A DNA stretch of 64,000 nucleotides from Ralstonia sp. RRA (GCF_037023145.1 NZ_CP146091.1:620001-684000); one strand, 5' to 3'; positions 24,922-34,481 are shown, numbered from the stretch's first letter. The notes: a model not told the origin generated them from the sequence alone. Translations and numbers: made by a program.

Positions 24922-26118
24922 ATGGCCGATACCAACACCACCCTTCCTTCATCAGCATCTCTTGCGGAGCCGCGCGGCCCCCAAAAGCGACGTCTGCTTC
25001 GACCGATGCTCATCATGGGCGCGATCGTGCTGCTCATTGTCGCGATTATTGGAGGTACCAAGTTTGTTCAGATATCCAACCTCATCGCTCAAGCAAAGCA
25101 GCCGCAACCGCCTGCCGTCGTAACAGCAACAAAAGCGCAGTTGGCTGAGTGGCAACCGAATGTCGCTGCCGTGGGATCAATGAAGGCATTCCGCGGCGTT
25201 GATGTCACTACAGAGGCGGGGGGGATCGTCCGGACGATTGCCTTCAAGCCTGGCCAAGACGTATCGGCAGGAGCACTTCTTGTGCAGCTCAACGCGGATG
25301 CCGACGTCGCTCAGCTGCACTCGCTGCAAGCCACGGCCGATTTGGCAGCCACCGTGCTCAAGCGCGACAAGGCGCAGCTCGCGGTCAACGCAGTGTCGCA
25401 GGCCCAAGTGGATGCGGATGAGGCTGACCTGAAGTCCAAGCGTGCCGCTGCAGAACAGCAGCGTGCCCTTGTGGAGAAGAAGACGATCCGTGCACCGTTT
25501 GCTGGGCGAATCGGTGTGACAAGTGTCAACCCCGGTCAGTACCTGAACCCCGGCGACAAGGTGGCAACGCTGCAAACCGTCGATCCTATCTACATCGACT
25601 TCAATGTGCCGCAGGGGCAGCTCTCGGCCATTGCGCTGGGGCAGACGGTCTCCGTGACCACCGACGGCCTGCCCGGGCAGGCATTTGCCGGCAAGGTCAC
25701 CGCCATCGACACAAAGGTGGACCAAACAACGCGCAATGTCATTGTTGAAGCAACCGTTCCGAATCCGAAGCAACTACTTCTGCCGGGCATGTTTGCACGT
25801 GCGGCCGTTGCTTCAGGCGCCACGCAGCGTTATCTGACGGTCCCGCAGACCGCAGTGACGTACAACCCGTACGGCACAACCGTATTCATTGCTGCGAAGG
25901 GCAAGAACGAGCAAGGGCAAGAGGTGCTGACAGCTCAGCAGACCTTCGTCAAACCTGGGCCGACCCGCGGAGATCAAGTTGCCATTCTGACGGGCATCAA
26001 GGAGGGCGACCAGGTCATTACGAGCGGCCAAATGAAGCTCAAGAACGGTTCGCCCGTGAGGATCGACAACAGCATTGCGCCGACGAATGCCATCGCGCCG
26101 ACGCCGCAGGAGCAGTGA
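24922..26118 (+). CDS. RND efflux periplasmic adaptor (membrane fusion protein)
   Basis: 398 residues. An N-terminal membrane anchor (MLIMGAIVLLIVAIIGGTKFV, ~24-44 region) is followed by a lipoyl/barrel-sandwich domain (AVGSMKAFRGVDVTTEAGGIVRTIAFKPGQDV), a coiled-coil hairpin (~120-175), and a beta-barrel region (IRAPFAGRIGVTSVNPGQYLNPGDKV...VDPIYIDFNVPQ). It links the pump to the outer-membrane channel. ATG 24922 has GAGG 6 bases upstream; a GTG at 24910 would overlap the previous stop. Confidence 0.92.
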   Translation: MADTNTTLPSSASLAEPRGPQKRRLLRPMLIMGAIVLLIVAIIGGTKFVQISNLIAQAKQPQPPAVVTATKAQLAEWQPNVAAVGSMKAFRGVDVTTEAGGIVRTIAFKPGQDVSAGALLVQLNADADVAQLHSLQATADLAATVLKRDKAQLAVNAVSQAQVDADEADLKSKRAAAEQQRALVEKKTIRAPFAGRIGVTSVNPGQYLNPGDKVATLQTVDPIYIDFNVPQGQLSAIALGQTVSVTTDGLPGQAFAGKVTAIDTKVDQTTRNVIVEATVPNPKQLLLPGMFARAAVASGATQRYLTVPQTAVTYNPYGTTVFIAAKGKNEQGQEVLTAQQTFVKPGPTRGDQVAILTGIKEGDQVITSGQMKLKNGSPVRIDNSIAPTNAIAPTPQEQ

Positions 26119-26126
26119 GGTCCAAC

Positions 26127-29100
26127 ATGAAATTCACCGACATCTTCATCAAGCGGCCTGTGTGGGCGGTCGTCATCTCTCTACTGATTCTGATTCTGGG
26201 CCTGCGCTCGATCTTCGGCCTGCCGGTCAATCAATGGCCGCGTACCGAGAACACCGTGGTTACGATCACCACGAACTACTACGGGGCAGACGCGGCCACT
26301 GTGGCGGGGTTCATCACGCAGCCGATGGAGTCAGCCATCGCGCAAGCGCAAGGGATCGATTACCTGTCGTCCTCGAGCATCACCGGTGTCTCCACAATTA
26401 CCGCGACGCTTCGGCTGAACTACGATTCGAGCAAGGCGCTCACCGAGATCAACACGCAGATCAACTCGGTGAAGAACCAACTGCCCGCGCAAGCACAGCA
26501 GCCCGTGCTATCGGTGGCGGTGGGACAGACAACGGACGCCATGTACCTTGGGTTCTACAGCGATGTTCTGGCCACCAACAACATCACCGACTACCTGGCC
26601 CGTGTCGTCAAGCCTAAGCTCGATGCCATTGAGGGCGTGCAGACGGCGGAGATATTGGGCGGGCGGCAGTTTGCCCTGCGAGCATGGCTTGATCCGGCCA
26701 AGCTGGCTGCGCACAACGTCTCGGCTCAGGACGTCTACGCTGCACTGTCAAACAACAATTATCTGTCCGCTGTTGGTTCAACCAAGGGACAGATGGTGAA
26801 GGTCGACCTTACCGCCGGTACGGATCTGCACAACGTAGACGAGTTCAAGCGTCTTGTGATCAAGCAGAACGGCGACGCACTGGTTCACCTGGAAGACGTG
26901 GCCAATGTCACGCTGGGCGCGGAAAACTATGACACCAGCGTTGCCTTCTCGGGCAAGCGTTCGGTGTTCATCGGTATCAAGGTGGCGCCCAACGCCAACA
27001 TCTTGACCGTGGCCGAGAAGGTGCGCCAAGCATTTCCGGAGCTGAAGTCGCAGTTGCCCGCCGGAGTGCGCGGCGACATTGTTTACGACTCGACGGAGTT
27101 CATCAACACGTCGATCGATGAGGTCATCAAGACGCTGGCTGAGGCGCTTCTCATCGTCACGATCGTCATTTATCTGTTCCTTGGAGCGTTTCGCGCAGTC
27201 ATCGTGCCGCTGGTGGCCATTCCGCTGTCACTAGTAGGAACCTTCTTCATCATGTTCCTGCTCGGATACTCGATCAACCTGCTGACTTTGTTGGCGTTGG
27301 TTCTTGCAATCGGGCTGGTGGTGGATGACGCCATCATCGTGGTGGAGAACGTTGATCGGCACATCAAGGAAGAGGGAAAGAGCGTCATGGAAGCGGCGCT
27401 CATCGCAGCCCGAGAACTTGGCGGCCCGATCCTGGCCATGACGGTGGTGCTGGTCGCCGCTTACGTGCCCATTGGCTTGCGCAGTGGCCTCACTGGGGCA
27501 TTGTTCAAGGAGTTCTGTTTCTCCTTGGCTGGAGCTGTCACCGTGTCTGGCATCGTGGCGCTGACGCTCTCGCCGATGATGACTTCGCGGCTGTTTAAAT
27601 CTGGTCAGGAAGAAGGCCGCTTTGCCCGCCTGCTGGACCATTATTTTGATCGCCTGCGCGGCGCTTACCACCGCCTGCTCACAAAGGGCATCAACATTTG
27701 GCCTGTTCTCGTGACCTTCGGGTTCATTCTGTTTGCCTTGGTTGCGGCGGCTGGTTTTACGGCACGAAGTGAGCTTTCACCGACAGAAGACCAAGGCCTT
27801 GTCTTCATGCAACTTCGAGGGGCTCCAAATGCTTCGCCGCAGCAGATGCAGATGCTCGCAGACCATGCTTATCAGATCGCGAAGAAGGAGCCGGAGTACG
27901 ACCAGATGTTCCAACTGACGGGCGTTCCCGCGCTCAATCAGGGCCTAGGTGGTGTTCTTCTGAAGCCGTGGAACCAGCGCGACCGTTCGCAGGCTGATCT
28001 GGTCCGAGATCTACAACGCAAGTGGAGCGAGGTCGCGGGTGCCCAGATTGCCGCCTTCCCGCTTCCGTCTCTGCCGGGGGCGCAGGGTCTGCCGGTGCAG
28101 TTTGTTATCACCACAACGGAGCCCATCGACAACCTGAACGAGGTCGCACAGGCGGTCATGGCTGAGGCCCAGAAACAGCAATTGTTCTGGTTTGCGGATC
28201 TTGATCTCAAGCTCGACAAGCCGCAGGCCAAACTCGTCGTCGATCGCGAGAAGATTGCCGCGCTCGGGATGACGGAGGCGGATGTCGGTGCGGCGCTATC
28301 TGCGGCATTGGGCGGCAACTATGTGAACTACTTCTCCATCGCCGGGCGGTCATACAAGGTGATTCCTCAGACGTTGCAGGTAGATCGCCTGAATCCGGAT
28401 CAAATCCTGGACTACTACATCCGTACCCCTTCCGGATCGATGATCCCCGCTCGAACGGTTGCCCATATCGAAACATCTGTGCAGCCCGAGTCGATCAACC
28501 ACTTCCAGCAGTTGAACTCCGCGACGATCTCTGGGGTGAGCGGACTTTCTCAAGGCGAGTTGCTTGAAAAGATGCGCACGATTCTCACCAAGGTAGCGCC
28601 GAAGGGATACTCGGCGGACTACTCGGGCGAGTCGCGTCAGTTCATGCAGGAGTCTGGGGGCTTCGTTGGCCTGCTGCTGTTCTCGATCCTGATTGTGTAC
28701 CTTGCATTGGCCTTCCAGTTTGAGAGCTACCGCGATCCGATCGTGATCTTGTTCTCCGTGCCGCCTGCACTTTTTGGTGCTCTGGCATTCATCACCACCG
28801 GTTTCGCGTCCATCAACGTCTATACGCAGGTGGGTCTTGTGACCCTGCTGGGATTGATTACCAAGCATGGGATTCTCATTGTTCAGTTTGCCAATGAACT
28901 CCAACGTGCTGGACGTAGCAAGCGTGAGGCGATCGAAGAGGCAGCGGCTGTGCGCTTGCGTCCGATTCTGATGACAACGGCTGCAATGGTGCTGGGCGTC
29001 GTCCCGCTCGTCTGGGCCTCGGGTGCGGGTGCCGCAGGGCGCCATGACATGGGGCTGGTCATCTTCGCTGGGCTAGGGATCGGAACCATGTTGACCCTCT

Positions 29101-29192
29101 TCCTGGTGCCCGCGATGTACATGTTCATTGGCACAACGCATCGGTCGGAGGTCGCGAGCCAAGCGGATTCGGTGCCCAGCCCAGCGGTCTGA
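26127..29192 (+). CDS. RND multidrug efflux pump, HAE1 family
   Basis: 1021 residues, the normal size. It opens with FTDIFIKRPVWAVVISLLI and shows twelve membrane helices, two large periplasmic loops, and helix 4 with GLVVDDAIIVVENVDRH (~396-412), which carries the two adjacent aspartates of the proton relay. Helix 10-11 region: TLLGLITKHGILIVQFANEL. It exports drugs, biocides or solvents by proton antiport with the two proteins encoded upstream. ATG 26127 has GAGG upstream. The substrate cannot be read from sequence. Confidence 0.93.
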   Translation: MKFTDIFIKRPVWAVVISLLILILGLRSIFGLPVNQWPRTENTVVTITTNYYGADAATVAGFITQPMESAIAQAQGIDYLSSSSITGVSTITATLRLNYDSSKALTEINTQINSVKNQLPAQAQQPVLSVAVGQTTDAMYLGFYSDVLATNNITDYLARVVKPKLDAIEGVQTAEILGGRQFALRAWLDPAKLAAHNVSAQDVYAALSNNNYLSAVGSTKGQMVKVDLTAGTDLHNVDEFKRLVIKQNGDALVHLEDVANVTLGAENYDTSVAFSGKRSVFIGIKVAPNANILTVAEKVRQAFPELKSQLPAGVRGDIVYDSTEFINTSIDEVIKTLAEALLIVTIVIYLFLGAFRAVIVPLVAIPLSLVGTFFIMFLLGYSINLLTLLALVLAIGLVVDDAIIVVENVDRHIKEEGKSVMEAALIAARELGGPILAMTVVLVAAYVPIGLRSGLTGALFKEFCFSLAGAVTVSGIVALTLSPMMTSRLFKSGQEEGRFARLLDHYFDRLRGAYHRLLTKGINIWPVLVTFGFILFALVAAAGFTARSELSPTEDQGLVFMQLRGAPNASPQQMQMLADHAYQIAKKEPEYDQMFQLTGVPALNQGLGGVLLKPWNQRDRSQADLVRDLQRKWSEVAGAQIAAFPLPSLPGAQGLPVQFVITTTEPIDNLNEVAQAVMAEAQKQQLFWFADLDLKLDKPQAKLVVDREKIAALGMTEADVGAALSAALGGNYVNYFSIAGRSYKVIPQTLQVDRLNPDQILDYYIRTPSGSMIPARTVAHIETSVQPESINHFQQLNSATISGVSGLSQGELLEKMRTILTKVAPKGYSADYSGESRQFMQESGGFVGLLLFSILIVYLALAFQFESYRDPIVILFSVPPALFGALAFITTGFASINVYTQVGLVTLLGLITKHGILIVQFANELQRAGRSKREAIEEAAAVRLRPILMTTAAMVLGVVPLVWASGAGAAGRHDMGLVIFAGLGIGTMLTLFLVPAMYMFIGTTHRSEVASQADSVPSPAV

Positions 29193-29223
29193 AGAGCCTA
29201 GTCATTCTCCACGAACCGAATTC

Positions 29224-29913
29224 ATGACCGCTCAGGGATCCTCCAATCGGCGCTCCACGCCCGGCCGTCGGCCGGGCCCCTCCGATTCGCACAGCAGAGA
29301 GCGATTGCTGGATGAAGCGTTGAAATTGTTCGCCGAGCGCGGCATCGCCAATACCACGCTCGCTCAGATTGCCGAAGCGGCCGAGGTGACATCCGCCATG
29401 GTCCACTACAGATTCGAGAGTCGTGACAAGCTGCTGGACGCCATTGTGGAGGAACGCTTGGCTCCGCAGATTCGCGAGATATGGGAGCCTGCCGATTTCG
29501 CTCGCGAGTCTGTACTCGAGGTCATTCAAGGCATTGCCCGGCGTGTACTGTCGATCATTGATCACGCTCCCTGGCTGCCTCCGCTGTGGTTGCGCGAGAT
29601 CATCCAAGAGGGTGGCATGCTGAGGGAGCGGGTTATGCAGCGCATTCCGGACCGGAAAAGCATGGTCTTCAGAAACATCGTAGCGGAGGCGCAGCGCAGC
29701 GGAGAAATCAATCCCCAGCTTTCTCCAGATCTGCTCTTCATCTCGCTGATGGCACTGCTGATGGTGCCCCATGCGGCTGCGACGATCCGCGGACGCCTCA
29801 GCTCTAGTCCGCCTCTCGACAACGCCACCATTGATCGCCATGTGCTTTCTCTGCTGACGCATGGATTGTCTCCATCGGAGGCGGGCCAGCCCCCGAAGGC
29901 GGACGTGCTTTAG
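29224..29913 (+). CDS. TetR-family regulator of the efflux operon
   Basis: 229 residues. The N-terminal helix-turn-helix is LLDEALKLFAERGIANTTLAQIAEAAEVTSAMVHYRFESRDKLLDAI (~28-75), a standard TetR/AcrR domain; the remainder is helical and would bind an inducer. It is 31 bases downstream of the pump gene in the same direction, an unusual place for a TetR repressor, which is more often divergent. It probably represses the operon at 23336. The first ~25 residues are basic and low in complexity; a start upstream at 29128 overlaps the pump and is rejected. Confidence 0.85.
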   Translation: MTAQGSSNRRSTPGRRPGPSDSHSRERLLDEALKLFAERGIANTTLAQIAEAAEVTSAMVHYRFESRDKLLDAIVEERLAPQIREIWEPADFARESVLEVIQGIARRVLSIIDHAPWLPPLWLREIIQEGGMLRERVMQRIPDRKSMVFRNIVAEAQRSGEINPQLSPDLLFISLMALLMVPHAAATIRGRLSSSPPLDNATIDRHVLSLLTHGLSPSEAGQPPKADVL

Positions 29914-30008
29914 CTGAGAGCGGTCGGCGGGCGCGCGATCTGTAACGGTCAAGCGCCGAACACACTTTCGTCAATGTAAAAGCCTGGGCACAGCGATTGC
30001 GCTCTTAT

Positions 30009-30075
30009 CGTTCCGCTCATGGAACGTATTTGTGCATTTCACTATCTTCCGTTGCTAATTTGCGTTGCATATAGT
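30009..30075 (+). promoter_or_regulatory. LysR-type promoter element, copy 1 (before ferredoxin-pirin operon)
   Basis: Dyad CGTTCC-N6-GGAACG (30009-30026), then after four bases TGTGCAtTT...ATCTtCCGTTGCT...TTGC, and a TATAGT hexamer at 30070-30075. The same order and spacing recur at 34379-34443 in front of azoR and next to the lysR gene. Position ~65-135 bases before the ferredoxin start suits an activator site plus promoter. Shared control by the LysR at 33425-34357 is inferred. Confidence 0.65.
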
Positions 30076-30142
30076 GGCCCGTGTGTTGAAGCCGGGCCGT
30101 TTCGCAAGGTTAGTCGCTGCCCCGGTATCTGGAGTTGAACCC

Positions 30143-30520
30143 ATGAGAAAGAAGTTTGGAAGAAGCGCTTCTGATCGAGCGCAGGCGCCGATTAACGAAG
30201 CGAAGTGCAAGGCGCCAGCCGGCACCATTCGTCCAGTGGTCGACGCCCAACGTTGCGAAGGCAAGGCGGCGTGTGTCGCGGTATGTCCTTACAACGTATT
30301 TGAGATCGGCCGCTTGGCGGACGATGTCTTCAGCGCGATGCCGCTGCGCGTGAAGTTCAAGCTGTGGGCCCATGGCAAGAAGACGGCATACACGCCTAAC
30401 GCCGACGCCTGCAGGGCGTGTGGCTTGTGTGTGAGCGCTTGTCCGGAGAAAGCCATCAAGTTGGTGCGGCACGAGCATGACCGTGCGGGTATGGCCGGCT
30501 CGTTAAGCAGTGCAACATAG
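30143..30520 (+). CDS. 4Fe-4S dicluster ferredoxin-like protein
   Basis: 125 residues. Two cysteine sets for iron-sulfur clusters: CEGKAACVAVCPYNVF (~39-54) and CRACGLCVSACPEKAI (~93-108). The second is a canonical CX2CX2CX3CP; the first has a CX5CX3CP spacing like ferredoxins with a longer loop. It is a soluble electron carrier, possibly for an oxygenase or reductase of the regulon. ATG 30143 has GGAG about 10 bases upstream. It is the first gene of an operon with pirin, DoxX and probably the MFS pump. Confidence 0.8.
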   Translation: MRKKFGRSASDRAQAPINEAKCKAPAGTIRPVVDAQRCEGKAACVAVCPYNVFEIGRLADDVFSAMPLRVKFKLWAHGKKTAYTPNADACRACGLCVSACPEKAIKLVRHEHDRAGMAGSLSSAT

Positions 30521-30533
30521 TTCGGAGTTCATC

Positions 30534-31385
30534 GTGTCAGTACAGTTTTCCCCAATTTTGACAACCAGCAGACGAGGCGATCGCAAATCCTTCCAGGTTG
30601 ACAGCCTCGATCTGACGCCGCTCGGCAACCGGGCATCGCCCGTCTTTGTGCTTGACGATTTCCGTGTACGCGGTCAGCCATTTGCACCGCATCCGCACGC
30701 CGGCTTCTCTGCCGTTACCTATGTCTTTCAGGACTCGGCAGGCCGCTTGCGTAGCCGCGATTCGCTGGGAAACGACATTGTTGTCGGGCCCGGAGGCATC
30801 GTCTGGTCTGAAGCAGGCCGCGGCATGATGCATGAGGAACTGCCGGCTGAACTCAGTCTCGAGCTGCACGGTCTGCAATTCTTCGTCAACCTGCATGCAT
30901 CCAACAAGCTCAAGACGCCAGCCGTGCACAGCCTGGACGGCCCTGACGTGCCTGAGTGGACCAATGGCAGTGGAGATCGTGTACGCGTGGTCGTTGGGAC
31001 GTTCGAAGACGTTTCGTCTCCGTTGGCGCCGGTCGAGCCTTTTACGTTGCTCGACGTCGAACTGAAGCGCGACATCGCGTTTTCTTTGGCGAGCGCTCAC
31101 AACGCTTTCCTGTATGTCTTCTCAGGCGAGGTCCTGATTCGCTCTGACCGGCGCGAGCAGCGGGTCGCCCACGGGCATGGTCTGGCGCTTGCCGGTGACG
31201 GTTCAACGCTGACATTCCACGCATGGCGGCCAAGCCAGTTCCTGCTGCTATCGGGTGCGGATATTCAAGAGCCGACTGTCGTCAACGGTCCCTTTGTCAT
31301 GAACACCACCGAGCAAGTCCGTGACGCCATTGAGCGCTATCGGCGTGGTGAGATGGGCGAACTCGCGCCCTACGAAAGCGCTTGA
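30534..31385 (+). CDS. Pirin family protein
   Basis: 283 residues. Bicupin pirin: N-terminal cupin with LDDFRVRGQPFAPHPHAGFSAVTYVFQ (~40-66), which holds the two metal-binding histidines HPHAG, and SEAGRGMMHEE (~93-103) with the remaining His and Glu; C-terminal cupin from ~190. Bacterial pirins include quercetin 2,3-dioxygenases and redox-sensing proteins. GTG 30534 has GGAG 6-7 bases upstream; an earlier GTG at 30510 overlaps the ferredoxin. In E. coli the pirin YhaK belongs to a LysR-controlled aromatic-stress response, which matches the setting here. Confidence 0.87.
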   Translation: MSVQFSPILTTSRRGDRKSFQVDSLDLTPLGNRASPVFVLDDFRVRGQPFAPHPHAGFSAVTYVFQDSAGRLRSRDSLGNDIVVGPGGIVWSEAGRGMMHEELPAELSLELHGLQFFVNLHASNKLKTPAVHSLDGPDVPEWTNGSGDRVRVVVGTFEDVSSPLAPVEPFTLLDVELKRDIAFSLASAHNAFLYVFSGEVLIRSDRREQRVAHGHGLALAGDGSTLTFHAWRPSQFLLLSGADIQEPTVVNGPFVMNTTEQVRDAIERYRRGEMGELAPYESA

Positions 31386-31452
31386 ACACACCTGAGCCCG
31401 CTTTCCTACATCAACTTGCTCCCTTGTCTCTAGCCATTTAAAGGAAGTCATC

Positions 31453-31878
31453 ATGAAAGACGTATCGAAACCTACCGCCACATTTGCCCTTGTTGGGCGC
31501 ATCCTGCTTGCGCTGCTCTTTCTGGGGAGTGGCTTTAACAAGCTTGCGACGCCGGCGGCCACGCAAGGCTATATCGCTTCGGTTGGAGTAGCGATGCCGC
31601 TCGCTGCCTACCTGGTGGCCGTCGTGGTTGAAGTGGGCGGCGGTTTGATGCTGCTGGCTGGGTATCGCGCACGCATTGCGGCCCTGTTTCTAGCTGCATT
31701 TACGGCCGCAGCAGCAGCGCTGTTCCATAGCAACATGGCCGATCCCAACCAGATGATCCATGCGATGAAAAATCTCGCGATCATCGGTGGGTTGCTGCAG
31801 GTAGTCGCATTCGGCGCCGGCGCACTGAGCATTGATCAGCGCCGAGCAAAGGCAGTGCAACGGGCCTCCGTCGCGTAA
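31453..31878 (+). CDS. DoxX family membrane protein
   Basis: 141 residues, four membrane helices, with the DoxX signature VGRILLALLFLGSGFNKLATP (~13-33) and a central EVGGGLMLLAGYRARIAALFLAAFT. DoxX proteins are linked to thiosulfate:quinone reductase subunits, or to redox and aromatic stress (E. coli YqjF); the second role fits the pirin and ferredoxin neighbours. AAGGAAG precedes ATG 31453. It lies 67 bases after pirin, same operon. Confidence 0.86.
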   Translation: MKDVSKPTATFALVGRILLALLFLGSGFNKLATPAATQGYIASVGVAMPLAAYLVAVVVEVGGGLMLLAGYRARIAALFLAAFTAAAAALFHSNMADPNQMIHAMKNLAIIGGLLQVVAFGAGALSIDQRRAKAVQRASVA

Positions 31879-32034
31879 TCGGCATTTGCGAATGCGAAAG
31901 CTGGCCTTCTAAACATGAGGCGCATCCCGGTGTCTAGCTTGCCGCCGGGACGTCTCTGCTAGAAGGGCTACGCAACCTGCGTCGCAACGACGGGTAGCCC
32001 GCGATTACCGCCCCATGCTTGGAGCCGACTCACC

Positions 32035-33279
32035 ATGTCCGCTGTTATCGATCGCCTGCCGATGCGGGTAATGATTCCCCTGTTTTGCGTCGTCGCTATT
32101 GATGCAATCGGCATGGGGGTCATCCTTCCGTTACTGCCGTTCTACTCGCAGCATTTCGGTGCGAGTCCGTTCGCCATCGGCGCGCTCGTGGCAGTGTTCT
32201 CGCTCGGCCAGATCATTGCGGCGCCAACGCTTGGCAAGCTCTCAGATCGTCTGGGGCGGAAAATCGTGCTGGTGGGTAGTCAACTCGGCACCTTTGCTAG
32301 CCTGGTGCTTCTCGCCAGTGCGGGCAACCTGCTGGTTGTCTTCCTCGCGCGCATCGTCGACGGTGTCACATCCGGCAATCTCTCCGTCGCCAGCGCCTAT
32401 GCAATCGATCACAGCACGCCAAAGAATCGCCGCCAAGCAATCGGGATGATCAGTGCAGGTGTGGGCGTGGGGATGATGGTCGGTCCCTCGCTCGCTGCTG
32501 GCCTGTCCCATATATCAATGACCGCCCCGATCTGGGGGGCTGCGCTGCTGTCGGCGTTGAGCTTGGTCGTGAATCTGATTTTCTTGCCGAACGCTGAAAA
32601 GCACCGCACGGGCGATGCGAGGCCTAAGACCTTATCGCTGCGACAGACCCTTCGGATGCCGGGAACCCTACCGGTGCTGATTGTCCTGGGGCTCTTCTAT
32701 GTTGGCTTTGCGATGTACGTTTCGCAGTTTGCGCTGTTTCTGCAGGCGCACTACGCCTGGAATGGTCATGCCTTCGGGCCGCGAGAAGTCGGCTATATCT
32801 TTACGGCGTCGGGGTTCGTCAACATCATCGTTCAGGCGGCTGGGATGAAAAAGCTCGAGCGTCTCTTCCCAGATAGCGTGCTCTGCGCGTTCAGTTTGCT
32901 GCTGTTCTGCGCAGGCCTAGGAGTCCTGAGCATATTTCCGGGGCTGGCAGCGCTTGCCGTGGGGTTACTGCTGGCGAGCGTCGGCACGGCAATGAGCAGG
33001 CCAAGTCTGATGGCAGCCTTGTCTATGACTTCGTCGCCGCAACAACAGGGGGCGCTCATGGGATTGAGCAGCGCCTTAATGGCAATCTCTAACATCGTTG
33101 GACCATTGGCTGCCGGTACCCTGATACAGCATGGCCTTTACCTTGGCTGGTCCGTGGCCATCGCGTGCCTCATGGCCGCAGGCGGTATCACTGTTTTTGT
33201 GCTGGCTCGTAGCAAGAAATGGCCAAGCCATCGCCATCTAGCCGAGGCACAAGAGCCACTGCAACGCAGCCCCGCCTGA
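32035..33279 (+). CDS. MFS transporter (TetA-like drug:proton antiporter)
   Basis: 414 residues with twelve predicted helices. MFS motif A after helix 2 is GKLSDRLGRKIVL (~67-79), and helix 5 has the antiporter-type GMISAGVGVGMMVGPSLAAGL (~141-161). It resembles TetA/Bcr-type drug exporters; the substrate is unknown. A 156-base gap separates it from doxX, without a clear terminator, so it may be the last gene of the ferredoxin operon or have its own promoter. It would suit export of toxic aromatics. Confidence 0.87.
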   Translation: MSAVIDRLPMRVMIPLFCVVAIDAIGMGVILPLLPFYSQHFGASPFAIGALVAVFSLGQIIAAPTLGKLSDRLGRKIVLVGSQLGTFASLVLLASAGNLLVVFLARIVDGVTSGNLSVASAYAIDHSTPKNRRQAIGMISAGVGVGMMVGPSLAAGLSHISMTAPIWGAALLSALSLVVNLIFLPNAEKHRTGDARPKTLSLRQTLRMPGTLPVLIVLGLFYVGFAMYVSQFALFLQAHYAWNGHAFGPREVGYIFTASGFVNIIVQAAGMKKLERLFPDSVLCAFSLLLFCAGLGVLSIFPGLAALAVGLLLASVGTAMSRPSLMAALSMTSSPQQQGALMGLSSALMAISNIVGPLAAGTLIQHGLYLGWSVAIACLMAAGGITVFVLARSKKWPSHRHLAEAQEPLQRSPA

Positions 33280-33424
33280 GGGCCCGAGGACGGCGTTCTC
33301 AGCGTGAATCCCGCTTGGAACGGTAGAGGGGCCAAGCTGGAGAACTTCGTTCGATCGTCTTGAACAGACCAACAGATGCGCTGTGCAATTCTTCCGAGCA
33401 GAAGTGGCATGGTGCCAGCCGGGG

Positions 33425-34357
33425 TCATGTCCTCGCCTGTGTGTCGGAGTCGTCTCCGAGCGTTGCCACCAACGCATCCAGGAACGCTCTGGTCCTGGCG
33501 GGCATAAGCCGCCGCCCAGGAAAGACGGCCCAGATTTTCCCCGCCGGCATGTGCCATTCCGGCAGTAGCTGCGTAAGCAACCCTTGCTGCACCGCTTCGC
33601 GAGCGTAGTACTCCGGCACGCTGACGACACCGAAGTCCGCCTGAGCCATACGCATCAGCACGGCGGGGGAGTTTGCAATGCTGTATTGCTGCGGCGTTCC
33701 GCTCCAGCGCTCTTTGTCCGGGTCTTGGCCGCGCTCGAGCGTCCACCCGCGTGGATCACCGGTTCGCGTTTGCAACAGCAAGCCGTGTAGGCGGAGCAGG
33801 TCGTCCGGGACTTCGGGCTTACCCGCGCGACGTAGATAGTCCGGCGATGCATAGAGGCCAACGTTAAGTTCGGCCAACTTGCGCGCACTGAGATCGCTAT
33901 CCTCCAGCGACTCTCCCACGCGGACCGCCAAATCGTAATTCTCGCCAATCAGGTCCACTCGTCGGGACGACAAGTCCATCTCGAGCACGATTGCTGGATG
34001 CTCGCGCACGAAATTGGCCAGCATCTCAGGTAGCGCGCTTGCAGCCAAATCGGCAAGCAGCGAGACACGCAACCGCCCACTAGGCTTGGCCTGCCGGTGT
34101 TGCGCCAAAGCAAGTGCACCATCCACTTCAGTCGCCACCGCGCGAGCGTGCTCAAGCACATGTACGCCGAAATCGGTGATCGTCAGCTTGCGCGAGCTAC
34201 GGTTGACGAGCCGCTCCCCCAGTCGCTTCTCCAAGGCCGCAATACGCCGCGACACAGTGGATTTGGGCAGTCGCAAGCGGTCAGCTGCGCGGCTGAAGCT
34301 GCCGACTTCAGCGACGCGAGCAAACAGCAGGAGGTCGTTTGCGTCGAGGTCGATCAT
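33425..34357 (-). CDS. LysR-family transcriptional regulator
   Basis: 310 residues. Winged helix-turn-helix at ~7-65 (LLLFARVAEVGSFSRAADRLRLPKSTVSRRIAALEKRLG) and a periplasmic-binding-protein-like effector domain from ~90. It is divergent from azoR, with the CGTTCC-N6-GCAACG dyad 22 bases from its own start, the classic LysR arrangement of autorepression and activation of the divergent gene. The same dyad and downstream block stands before the ferredoxin operon 3.3 kb away, so it likely controls both. The inducer is unknown, probably a quinone or aromatic compound. Confidence 0.9.
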   Translation of the reverse strand: MIDLDANDLLLFARVAEVGSFSRAADRLRLPKSTVSRRIAALEKRLGERLVNRSSRKLTITDFGVHVLEHARAVATEVDGALALAQHRQAKPSGRLRVSLLADLAASALPEMLANFVREHPAIVLEMDLSSRRVDLIGENYDLAVRVGESLEDSDLSARKLAELNVGLYASPDYLRRAGKPEVPDDLLRLHGLLLQTRTGDPRGWTLERGQDPDKERWSGTPQQYSIANSPAVLMRMAQADFGVVSVPEYYAREAVQQGLLTQLLPEWHMPAGKIWAVFPGRRLMPARTRAFLDALVATLGDDSDTQART

Positions 34358-34378
34358 AGAGAGAAGTTCTCAATTCTT

Positions 34379-34443
34379 CGTTCCATCTGAGCAACGAAGA
34401 TGTGCAATTTTCGATCTACCGTTGCTGTATTGCAGTTTATAGA
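34379..34443 (+). promoter_or_regulatory. LysR-type promoter element, copy 2 (before azoR)
   Basis: CGTTCC-N6-GCAACG (34379-34396), also readable as TTCGTT-N10-AACGAA (34377-34398), then at the same spacing as in copy 1 TGTGCAaTT...ATCTaCCGTTGCT...TTGC and a TATAGA hexamer (34438-34443). It lies between lysR and azoR. Conservation against copy 1 over about 55 bases, while the genes differ, argues for a functional regulatory site. Confidence 0.7.
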
Positions 34444-34481
34444 CTCCAAAACGTGAATGTCAACGCGCTATTGGAGCCGCC

